From a virus: a stretch of 58,414 nucleotides of DNA. The stretch spans positions 1 through 58,414 of IMG/VR virus record IMGVR_UViG_3300013094_000053, one strand, 5' to 3'. Within the stretch, counting starts at the first letter, position 1, and every line of letters begins with the position of its first letter. Both the position numbers and the translations under genes were made by a program. This document shows positions 51,313 through 58,114 of the stretch, one piece after another. The notes beneath the pieces are model-generated. The model was not told where the DNA came from and made no database searches. It saw only the letters and a list, made by a program, of their open reading frames with translations.

Positions 51313-53140
51313 TTTTAGTGATTTTCTTGAAGCACTTGAAGAAGATGCTTTTGAAGAAATACCAGTTGAGATTGAAGAATTTGTAACGTCCAAAGACTAT
51401 TTAGGACTACCTCCGCTTTCTGATTATCAATATATGATGATTAAGGCTTCAACTCAAATTTATAAAAGAGAAACTCTTATAAAACTTTACGGTGAAATAG
51501 AAGGCGAAAAACGTTGGAAGCAGACCTGTAAGGAAGTTATCTTTCAACTAGGTAAGGGTTCTGGTAAAGACTACACATCAACAATTGCATGTTCTTATGT
51601 AGTTTACCTATTGCTGTGTCTTAAAGATCCAGCAAGATATTATGGCAAGCCTCCAGGAGACAGCATTGATATTATTAACGTTGCTGTTAACGCTGTTCAG
51701 GCACAACAAGTTTTCTTTAAAGGCTTTAAGAATAGAATAACCAGATGTCGCTGGTTTGATGGCAAATATAATGAAAAGGTAGGAAGCGTAGAGTTTTCTA
51801 AAAGCATTACGGTTCACTCTGGTCACTCCCAAAGAGAATCTTGGGAAGGATACAACCTTTTGTTTGCTGTACTTGATGAGATTTCAGGCTTTGATTTGGA
51901 ATCTACAAGCGGAAACGAGCAGGCAAAGACTGCTTCAGCCATCTACAACATGTTTAAAAACTCCGTAGACTCACGTTTTCCACAGTTTGGTAAAATCATT
52001 TTGCTGTCGTTCCCACGTTTCAAGAATGACTTTATACAACAAAGATACAATGAAGTGATTGCGGACAAGGAAGTTGTAACAAGAACCCATACCTTTAAGG
52101 TTGACGAAGATCTTCCAGATGGAACTGAGGGTAACGAATTTACAATTCAATGGGAAGAAGACCATATCTTAAACTATAGCGTTCCAAAAACATTTGCATT
52201 GAGAAGGCCAACATGGGAAATTAATCCAACTATTAAAATTTCAGATCTGGCAATGAACTTCTACACCAACCCAATTGATGCCTTGGCTAGATTTGCCTGC
52301 ATGCCACCAGAGGCTGTAGATGCTATGTTCTCATCCCGTGAAAAGGTAGAGCATGCATTTAGCAATTTGAATGTAGCCCTAGATGAAAATAATGCTTTCA
52401 GAGATTGGTTTAAACCAGACCCAGATAAATATTATTACATTCACGTTGACTTGGCTCAAAAGCATGACCATTGTGCAGTAACAATGGCTCACGTTGACAA
52501 ATGGGTTACTATGAAGATGGCGGGAGCCATGACTGATGCTGCTCCATATGTTGTAGTAGATGCAGTAAGATACTGGACACCAAGTAAAGAAAATGTAGTT
52601 GATTTTACTGAGGTTAAGAATTATATTATTTCTTTGAAGCAGCGTGGCTTTAATGTTCGCAGAGTAACATTTGACCGCTGGAATTCATACGATATGATGG
52701 AACAATTAAAAGCTCAGGGTATGAATTGTGAAATTCTATCTGTAGCCAAAAAGCATTATGAAGACATGCTTTTGACTGTCATGGAAGAGCGGGTAAATGG
52801 TCCAAGAATCCCACTGCTTATTGATGAATTACTACAACTTAGAATTATAAAGAAGGACAAAGTTGACCACCCACGAAAAGGTTCAAAAGACTTGGCGGAT
52901 GCGACTTGTGGTGCAATTTATAATGCGATATCATTAACACCTAAAGGCGATAATGAAGTTCATATTTATTCATATGATCAGTTTGATGAAGATGTTGAAG
53001 GGGATGAACCTGTGAAGTATGATGATAATGTAATCAGACAGCCGAAACAGAGACAAATGCCTTCTCATCTTAGAGAATATTTAGGTCTGGAAGATACTGA
53101 TCCAGAGCGTTCATTTGTAGACAATTTCACAATACTGTAG
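51305..53140 (+). CDS. Terminase large subunit
   Basis: Product of 611 residues from a TTG at 51305. The ATPase domain shows Walker A QLGKGSGKDYT (GKGSGKD at 83-89) and Walker B LLFAVLDEISGF; the nuclease domain has HVDLAQKHDHCAVTMAHVD, RRVTFDRWNSYDMMEQL and SKDLADATCGAIYNAI, the RNase H-like acidic residues. It packages DNA into the prohead and cuts the concatemer. The genes lie after the replication block, not beside the portal gene. Confidence 0.92.
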   Translation: MTDFSDFLEALEEDAFEEIPVEIEEFVTSKDYLGLPPLSDYQYMMIKASTQIYKRETLIKLYGEIEGEKRWKQTCKEVIFQLGKGSGKDYTSTIACSYVVYLLLCLKDPARYYGKPPGDSIDIINVAVNAVQAQQVFFKGFKNRITRCRWFDGKYNEKVGSVEFSKSITVHSGHSQRESWEGYNLLFAVLDEISGFDLESTSGNEQAKTASAIYNMFKNSVDSRFPQFGKIILLSFPRFKNDFIQQRYNEVIADKEVVTRTHTFKVDEDLPDGTEGNEFTIQWEEDHILNYSVPKTFALRRPTWEINPTIKISDLAMNFYTNPIDALARFACMPPEAVDAMFSSREKVEHAFSNLNVALDENNAFRDWFKPDPDKYYYIHVDLAQKHDHCAVTMAHVDKWVTMKMAGAMTDAAPYVVVDAVRYWTPSKENVVDFTEVKNYIISLKQRGFNVRRVTFDRWNSYDMMEQLKAQGMNCEILSVAKKHYEDMLLTVMEERVNGPRIPLLIDELLQLRIIKKDKVDHPRKGSKDLADATCGAIYNAISLTPKGDNEVHIYSYDQFDEDVEGDEPVKYDDNVIRQPKQRQMPSHLREYLGLEDTDPERSFVDNFTIL

Positions 53141-53148
53141 AGTAACTT

Positions 53149-53379
53149 ATGTTTAAGCGTAAAAAAGAAATTGATTATGAACAGTTGTATCACGATTCTC
53201 AGCAAAAATTAAGCTGGTACATTGATGCCTTAGAGACAAAACAAATGCAATGTGATACAATTGAGTCTATTGCGGAAAAGCTCCGTAAAGAAAATAAAAC
53301 TTTAAAAGAAGAACTTACAGCCCTAAAGCAAGGGCTATTAGATTTACCTAAACTATTGGGTAAAAACCTAGGAAAATAA
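53149..53379 (+). CDS. Small coiled-coil hypothetical protein
   Basis: Product of 76 residues, strongly helical and charged (YHDSQQKLSWYIDALETKQM, AEKLRKENKTLKEELTALKQ). It starts 8 bases after the terminase stop. A leucine-zipper-like dimer is likely; function unknown. Confidence 0.6.
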   Translation: MFKRKKEIDYEQLYHDSQQKLSWYIDALETKQMQCDTIESIAEKLRKENKTLKEELTALKQGLLDLPKLLGKNLGK

Positions 53380-53397
53380 CCAAACGAAAAGGAAAAA

Positions 53398-54510
53398 ATG
53401 AAAACAACAAAAAAGATCGCAATTGCTACTGCTGCAGCCCTAGCATTTGTAGGAATTTCAACATCAGCTCATGCTACACCGCTTTCGGTGACAGTGGCTG
53501 GAGTTGCTAACACAACAACATCTGCAGCTCCACAAGTAGTTGCAGTTCCAACATCAAACGTTATTGATGGATCGGATACCGTTGCTCTTACTGCTACTGC
53601 AGACACAGCAACAGCAGTATCATTTGTTGGCTCAGGCGTAAAGCTTGTTTCAGCACTTAATACATCAACTATCCCAGTATCATCTACCAGTGGAGTGTCA
53701 GCAATTTCTGCAACATCAACTGGTGCAGCAATTACAGTTTATGCATACACAACCAGCACAAACACTGGTTCAGTAACCATTACAAATGGTGCATATTCAA
53801 CGATTGTATACATCAAGGGAAGTGCTGGTCCTGCATCTAATGTAGTACTATCTGTACCTGCTACAGCAGCAGTTAATACTGCTCCAACATTCACAGTTTC
53901 AGCAACTGACGTATTTGGCAACCCAGTGGCATCAGAGCCAATCTCTGTAACACTAATCGGAGCATCGTTCTCTGATTCATCAATTACTAAGGTTATAACA
54001 ACTTCTTCAGTAACATCTGCAGCGGGCGTAACCCCAGTAACTGTACTTGGTTCAGCAACAGGCACATTGTCTCCACTTTCTGGTGGAACAGTTACAGTTG
54101 TTGCAACAGATACAGGAATCGGCTCAAACGCAGTTGGACTACCTGCACCTGTAAAGACTGCAATTGGAACATTTTCAGTAGCAGATCTTAATGCCCAGAT
54201 TGCAGTGCTTAATGCACAATTGGCAACTGTAAATGCAACGCTTACAAAGGCTCAGGCTGATCTTGCGACTGCACTTGCTGATCTTGCGACAGAAAAGGCA
54301 TCTCATGCATCTGACCTAACTGCTGCACAAAATGCACTTAATGCAGAGAAGACTGCACATGCAACAGATTTGGCAAATGCAACTGCAGCTCTTACCGCAG
54401 AACAGACAGCACATACATCTGATCTAGCAAAGGCTCAGGCAAAGTACAATGCACTTGTTAAGCTTTACAACGCTAAGGCTAAGAAGTACAAGTTCGCTAC
54501 GACTAAGTAG
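53398..54510 (+). CDS. Secreted Ig-like/coiled-coil protein with signal peptide
   Basis: Product of 370 residues. A Sec signal peptide is clear: MKTTKK, a hydrophobic core (IAIATAAALAFVGIS), and cleavage after STSAHA at about residue 26. Ser/Thr/Val-rich Ig-like beta domains follow (about 27-130 and 140-255; FTVSATDVFGNPVASEPISV in the second). Residues 265-350 are an Ala-rich coiled coil with three 18-residue repeats (EKTAHATDLANATAALTA type) and a Lys/Tyr-rich basic end. The protein is most likely exported by the infected cell and may bind the wall, block superinfection or aid lysis. Base composition is richer in GC than its neighbours, which hints at host origin. Confidence 0.75.
   Translation: MKTTKKIAIATAAALAFVGISTSAHATPLSVTVAGVANTTTSAAPQVVAVPTSNVIDGSDTVALTATADTATAVSFVGSGVKLVSALNTSTIPVSSTSGVSAISATSTGAAITVYAYTTSTNTGSVTITNGAYSTIVYIKGSAGPASNVVLSVPATAAVNTAPTFTVSATDVFGNPVASEPISVTLIGASFSDSSITKVITTSSVTSAAGVTPVTVLGSATGTLSPLSGGTVTVVATDTGIGSNAVGLPAPVKTAIGTFSVADLNAQIAVLNAQLATVNATLTKAQADLATALADLATEKASHASDLTAAQNALNAEKTAHATDLANATAALTAEQTAHTSDLAKAQAKYNALVKLYNAKAKKYKFATTK
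54292..54453 (+). repeat. 54-bp (18-residue) coiled-coil repeat x3
   Basis: Three units, residues 299-316, 317-334 and 335-352 of the secreted protein, share the pattern E-K/Q-x-x-H-x-x-D-L followed by an alanine-rich stretch. DNA copies are diverged. Confidence 0.8.
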
Positions 54511-54527
54511 CATTTAGTACAACTGGG

Positions 54528-54554
54528 TAGGGCGAGTTGAATAAACTCGCCCTA
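54528..54554 (+). terminator. Terminator after secreted-protein gene
   Basis: TAGGGCGAGTT pairs perfectly with AACTCGCCCTA over a GAATA loop, followed by TTTGG. The promoter of the next operon overlaps it. Confidence 0.8.
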
Positions 54555-54565
54555 TTTGGTATAAT
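54537..54565 (+). promoter_or_regulatory. Promoter of lysis operon, overlapping terminator
   Basis: TTGAAT (54537-54542), 17-base spacer, TATAAT (54560-54565) preceded by TGG as an extended -10. The -35 lies in the loop and stem of the terminator. The ATG at 54575 is 10 bases from the hexamer, so the transcript is nearly leaderless. Confidence 0.7.
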
Positions 54566-54574
54566 GGGGGTAAT

Positions 54575-54841
54575 ATGAATAATGAATTATGGTCTTGGGG
54601 ATTATCAATTATAGGTGTCATTGGCATCTATTTGACTGGTCGCAAGAATTGGCGGGGATATGCAGTAGGCATAGTAACTGAATGTGCTTGGGTTGCATAT
54701 AGCATAGTAACAAAGCAATGGGGATTTATATTTGGATCAACCATTTATATATCTGTATACCTGCTTAATATTAACAAATGGTTAACTGAAGCCAAATCAC
54801 TAAAGAGTCGTTTCCATATACATATCTTTAGAAAAAAATAG
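54575..54841 (+). CDS. Small membrane protein, PnuC-like segment, holin candidate
   Basis: Product of 88 residues with three hydrophobic stretches (WSWGLSIIGVIGIYLTG, YAVGIVTECAWVAYSIV, WGFIFGSTIYISVYLLN) and a basic C-terminus (KSRFHIHIFRKK). The layout resembles a shortened PnuC-type membrane protein known from actinophages. Three membrane segments, basic tail and position upstream of the endolysin also fit a holin. Confidence 0.55.
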   Translation: MNNELWSWGLSIIGVIGIYLTGRKNWRGYAVGIVTECAWVAYSIVTKQWGFIFGSTIYISVYLLNINKWLTEAKSLKSRFHIHIFRKK

Positions 54842-54858
54842 ATTTTATGGCTTATTTA

Positions 54859-54867
54859 TGGTAAAAT
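54859..54867 (+). promoter_or_regulatory. Extended -10 element before 54876 gene (leaderless)
   Basis: TGGTAAAAT ends 9 bases before the ATG at 54876, which has no ribosome-binding site. Confidence 0.5.
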
Positions 54868-54875
54868 AAGCATAT

Positions 54876-55166
54876 ATGAGCATACGTAAATATCATAGAG
54901 CATTAAGAAAATATGTAGCCAGAAACCCAGCCAGGGCATCTGGCTATTTTGCTACGTTCACCTTGATTATTAACAAGATGTATAATTTTAGAAGCCTAGG
55001 CCTAGTCATGTTTTTTGGTGCCTTGGTGATCGGTTTTGGAGAATCCGCTCAAAGAGCTGAAGACAAGAAGACTATCAGTGCTATTTATGTAGACAATGAG
55101 CCTAATACTCCAGATAGCATACTACTAGATGCAATTACTGATGTTTCAAATAAAAGGGGTAAATAA
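54876..55166 (+). CDS. Single-span membrane protein, holin candidate
   Basis: Product of 96 residues. A basic N-terminus (RKYHRALRKYVARNPAR) precedes one or two hydrophobic stretches (YFATFTLIINK weak; SLGLVMFFGALVIGFGES strong) and an acidic polar C-terminus. The stop overlaps the endolysin ATG (TAATG), typical for a holin-endolysin pair. Confidence 0.55.
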   Translation: MSIRKYHRALRKYVARNPARASGYFATFTLIINKMYNFRSLGLVMFFGALVIGFGESAQRAEDKKTISAIYVDNEPNTPDSILLDAITDVSNKRGK

Positions 55167-56017
55167 TGGCTACCGCATTAGATGTACTAAATGTCGCTAG
55201 AACTCAAATAGGTTTTCATGAAGGAGTCTCAAATGAGAACCCATACGGGGACTGGTACGGAATTCCGTCAGCTCCGTATTGTGCCATGGGATTGAGTTGG
55301 TGTTTTGCTCAAGTTGGACTATCACATTTAATTGCTGCACAAACTCCTAAAGGATTTTCATTTAATCCAGCAGCCTTACATTGGTTTCAAATGCAAGGGC
55401 TTGTTGTAAACAAAATGTCCATGCAACCAGGTGATCTGGTTATGTATGATTGGAACGGCGATGGGGTTACGGACCACGTAGAGCTGTGTGAAGCAGCAAG
55501 TCCAGGAGGATTCACCACAATTGCCTTCAATACTGGCAACCCAAATGATCCAACAAAAGAGGGATGTTGGAGAGTTCACAGAAACTATCTTTTTGTCATT
55601 GCAGTAATTAGACCAAGGTATCCAGTTCCATTAAAGCCAACTGCACCAGTATCAGCAAGCAAGAAAGCTGTGGCAGGAGTAACAGGTACCGCAACAGTAC
55701 TCACAGGCGGATTGCTCTACACTCACCCTGGAACAACAAATGGAACTACTGTAACTTCTCCATCACAAACTGTATTTATCGCACCACCATTTCCAAGTAC
55801 ACAGCAATCATTTGCATTAGGACAAACTAATGATGCTGTTATGACAGTTCAGAAAGCCTTATTTAAAAAGGGATTATTGGCATCTAAATACGTTACTGGA
55901 ACAATGAATACTCAAACTGAAGCAGCATTAAAGGTATTTGACAAAAAAGCTGGTATCATAGTTCAAGGTGGGGCAGTCCCACAAATAGTTTATGATACAT
56001 TGAAGGGGTCACTATGA
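55166..56017 (+). CDS. Endolysin: CHAP domain plus peptidoglycan-binding domain
   Basis: Product of 283 residues. The CHAP cysteine peptidase/amidase domain (1-155) has Cys in SAPYCAMGLSWCF, His in VTDHVELCE and Asn in TIAFNTGNP. A Ser/Thr/Pro linker follows, then a PG_binding_1-type domain (about 215-283: GQTNDAVMTVQKALFKKG, GTMNTQTEAALKVFDKKAG). It cuts peptide bonds of the cell wall at the end of infection. It has no signal peptide, so it needs a holin. The arrangement is common for phages of Gram-positive hosts. Confidence 0.9.
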   Translation: MATALDVLNVARTQIGFHEGVSNENPYGDWYGIPSAPYCAMGLSWCFAQVGLSHLIAAQTPKGFSFNPAALHWFQMQGLVVNKMSMQPGDLVMYDWNGDGVTDHVELCEAASPGGFTTIAFNTGNPNDPTKEGCWRVHRNYLFVIAVIRPRYPVPLKPTAPVSASKKAVAGVTGTATVLTGGLLYTHPGTTNGTTVTSPSQTVFIAPPFPSTQQSFALGQTNDAVMTVQKALFKKGLLASKYVTGTMNTQTEAALKVFDKKAGIIVQGGAVPQIVYDTLKGSL

Positions 56018-56352
56018 GCCTAAAACATCATTTCAAATTTCATATAGCAGATGCAAAACAATTGTCAATCGCTTTCATGGGAGCATTCAGCACATGGGCA
56101 GCGACGGGATTCCAAAGAGATTTACCACATCTAGGCTATGTATTAATTGGTTTTGTAACTGGAGGATTAGTTTCACACAATTCTTCTATGAGTCCAAATG
56201 TAATGCCAGACTCTCACATACAAACGCCTTATGTAAATAATATTGATGATAAAAGCAATGATGTCCCAAAGCCTATATCTACAGATACATATAAATCAGA
56301 AGGAGCCGATGTTAAAGAAGTTATAAAAATTAACAGCGGATTGATAAAATGA
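56014..56352 (+). CDS. Small membrane protein, possible second holin
   Basis: Product of 112 residues, ATGA overlap with the endolysin gene. One hydrophobic region runs through LSIAFMGAFSTWAATGF and GYVLIGFVTGGLVSHNS, the rest being polar and acidic. The layout (basic start, two short membrane segments, hydrophilic tail) fits a class II holin or antiholin. The stop overlaps the next ATG. Confidence 0.55.
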   Translation: MSLKHHFKFHIADAKQLSIAFMGAFSTWAATGFQRDLPHLGYVLIGFVTGGLVSHNSSMSPNVMPDSHIQTPYVNNIDDKSNDVPKPISTDTYKSEGADVKEVIKINSGLIK

Positions 56353-56807
56353 CAGACGCACATGATCAAAAAATAACACTAAACATTCTGGCTCACATTC
56401 CAGAACACGATCCTAGAGAAAAGGATCCAAATTATAAATATTTCAATGCTGCCAAAAGAAAAATTAAAAAGGCAGGACTTTGGAAATGTGTAATTAATGA
56501 TGATCTTTGTGGTGGACAGCCAGAACTGCATCATACTTACGTGGAATTCAGCCAAATTCCAAATGCTGATAAGACAAAGATTGAAGAGTATTTTGGTTTA
56601 CATTTTACAAATGACCAAGAATTTGCTGAATGGTTGGAAAGCCCAGGCAACCTTGAAGTACTTTGTACCAATCACCACAGAACCCACTATGGGATTCATT
56701 CATTACCACACGCACTGTGGGAATCTTTAAGATTTAGAAAAAACGGGACTGCCCCTGCAGCAGAAATAATAACAAAAGGAGATAATAAAAATGTACCAAC
56801 CACGTAA
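56349..56807 (+). CDS. HNH-type endonuclease-like protein
   Basis: Product of 152 residues. Zinc/metal and catalytic residues are suggested by CVINDDLCGGQPELHHTYVE and NLEVLCTNHHRTHYGIHSLP, the ELHH...NL..LC..HH pattern of HNH enzymes. It could be a packaging-associated nicking enzyme or a mobile nuclease; it is placed in the lysis block without a flanking intron or intein. Its end overlaps the next gene by 17 bases. Confidence 0.7.
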   Translation: MTDAHDQKITLNILAHIPEHDPREKDPNYKYFNAAKRKIKKAGLWKCVINDDLCGGQPELHHTYVEFSQIPNADKTKIEEYFGLHFTNDQEFAEWLESPGNLEVLCTNHHRTHYGIHSLPHALWESLRFRKNGTAPAAEIITKGDNKNVPTT

Positions 56808-57270
56808 AGGTGATTTTGGAGTAGTAAGAACAAATGGGGCAGCAGCTAGACTTATACAAGTCGGAAATCTGTCAAGATGGAACCATGTAGTAGTATATTT
56901 GGGGAATGGATTAATTGCTGAAGCAACCCCAGGCAAAGGTATTATAATCAGCCATGTAGACAAATATAAAAAAATTGCATGGAATCAACATCAAGATTTG
57001 ACAGATGAGCAAAGAGATATTATATTCAAGAAGGCTCAAAGCCTAATAGGAACAGTATATGGTTTCCTAGACATTGCTGTTCTAGCTCTCAGAATTTTGG
57101 GCTTGAAGTTGTTGAAGGGTAAGCTTGTTGAAAAGTTGGCTGTCAGACAAGGAATCATTTGTTCTGAATTTGCAGCAATCTGTTATGCAGCTGCTGGAAT
57201 TCAATTAGTTAATAAGCCAGAATATTTAGTGACTCCAGGCGATTTGGCTGAAGTTCTTATATATCAGTAA
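56791..57270 (+). CDS. Permuted papain-like (YiiX/NlpC-type) hydrolase
   Basis: Product of 159 residues, from an ATG preceded by AAAGGAG. The order of catalytic residues is His first (RWNHVVVYLGNGLIAEATPG) and Cys later (GIICSEFAAICYAAAG), the circularly permuted NlpC/P60 layout of the YaeF/YiiX family. A hydrophobic helix (FLDIAVLALRILGLKLLKG) lies between. Members cleave amide or ester bonds in cell-wall peptides or lipids. Next to the CHAP endolysin it may be a second wall or membrane enzyme. Confidence 0.8.
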   Translation: MYQPRKGDFGVVRTNGAAARLIQVGNLSRWNHVVVYLGNGLIAEATPGKGIIISHVDKYKKIAWNQHQDLTDEQRDIIFKKAQSLIGTVYGFLDIAVLALRILGLKLLKGKLVEKLAVRQGIICSEFAAICYAAAGIQLVNKPEYLVTPGDLAEVLIYQ

Positions 57271-57279
57271 TGGTATAAT
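57271..57279 (+). promoter_or_regulatory. Extended -10 promoter for 57286 gene (leaderless)
   Basis: TGGTATAAT lies in a 15-base gap, 7 bases before the ATG at 57286, with no ribosome-binding site. Confidence 0.65.
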
Positions 57280-57285
57280 TAGAGT

Positions 57286-58029
57286 ATGCCATATCATATA
57301 GCTAGATCAGGATCAAAATACAACGTAGTGGTAGATGCCACTGGTAAAGTTGTTGGTTCCCACCCAAATAAAGCAGAAGCACAAGCTCAGTTAGGAGCTT
57401 TGTATTCTAATGTTCCAGAGGCAAGTTCAAAAACATTAAAGTGTTTGTCTTGCTTGCAAAAGGGGCAGGGGCCTTGCTGGGATGGGTATGAGTATGCTGG
57501 TACAAAAGAACAAGATGGTAAGACTGTCCCAAATTGCATTCCAGCTAAAAAAGCTATGGAAAAATTATTATTAACTGGCGGGGATGGTTGGTATATAGAA
57601 TTTAATACCCCTGATTGTCAACACGGATGGGCAGTCATGAAAAGCGGAACAGCCCAATCATCGGGTTGTTACTTAACAAAAGAAGAAGCTGAAAAAGCCC
57701 TTGAAGGATTAAATAACCCACAGGTTAACCTACTGGGTGATGAAACAAGAACCGCACAATCTCCATCAGAATATGCAGATTCAAATGTGCACAAATGCAT
57801 GACATGCGGATGCGGTGATCTTGGAAATGATCATGATGTAATTCCAGATACAAATAAATCAATTTGGGATGGAGTATTCTCACCCGCTAGCCATGGTATA
57901 TTTGATCCAGGATTCCATTCACAAAATCAAGACGATAGATATTACTTCCCATCAAAAGCCACATATGAAAATGATGGTAAGCCAAGTGCTGGATACGGCA
58001 ATCGCTCCTCAAATAACACAACTCCTTGA
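57286..58029 (+). CDS. Cysteine-rich hypothetical phage protein
   Basis: Product of 247 residues from a predicted leaderless mRNA. The N-terminal 45 residues (YHIARSGSKYNVVVDATGKV, then NKAEAQAQLGALYSNV) occur widely at the start of phage proteins. A segment CWDGYEYAGTKEQDGKTVPN resembles a short motif found on phage structural and protease proteins. Several Cys pairs (CLSCLQKG, CMTCGCGD) may bind metal. The role is unknown; an internal head protein or post-infection regulator are possibilities. Confidence 0.6.
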   Translation: MPYHIARSGSKYNVVVDATGKVVGSHPNKAEAQAQLGALYSNVPEASSKTLKCLSCLQKGQGPCWDGYEYAGTKEQDGKTVPNCIPAKKAMEKLLLTGGDGWYIEFNTPDCQHGWAVMKSGTAQSSGCYLTKEEAEKALEGLNNPQVNLLGDETRTAQSPSEYADSNVHKCMTCGCGDLGNDHDVIPDTNKSIWDGVFSPASHGIFDPGFHSQNQDDRYYFPSKATYENDGKPSAGYGNRSSNNTTP

Positions 58030-58055
58030 CAAATAATCAAATTATTTGATATAAT
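58026..58055 (+). promoter_or_regulatory. Near-consensus sigma-70 promoter for hsp20
   Basis: TTGACA (58026-58031), 18-base spacer, TATAAT (58050-58055) with TGA as extended -10. It is the best match to the vegetative consensus in the window, overlapping the stop of the gene before. Confidence 0.85.
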
Positions 58056-58062
58056 ATATATA

Positions 58063-58083
58063 CGGAATGCCTTCGGGATTCCG
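58063..58083 (+). promoter_or_regulatory. 5' leader hairpin with UUCG tetraloop
   Basis: CGGAAT and CC pair with GG and ATTCCG around a C(UUCG)G loop, with one bulged G (58069). It starts at about the predicted first transcribed base, so it would cap the mRNA 5' end. The GAAAGGGG ribosome-binding site is 18 bases downstream and not in the stem. Confidence 0.65.
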
Positions 58084-58114
58084 AAACTAAACTAACTCGC
58101 TGAAAGGGGTTAAA

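Noticed and set aside
56349-56807. HNH gene as homing element in an intron or intein
   Set aside because: No flanking gene is interrupted and both neighbours are intact and overlapping, so a free-standing gene is the simpler reading.
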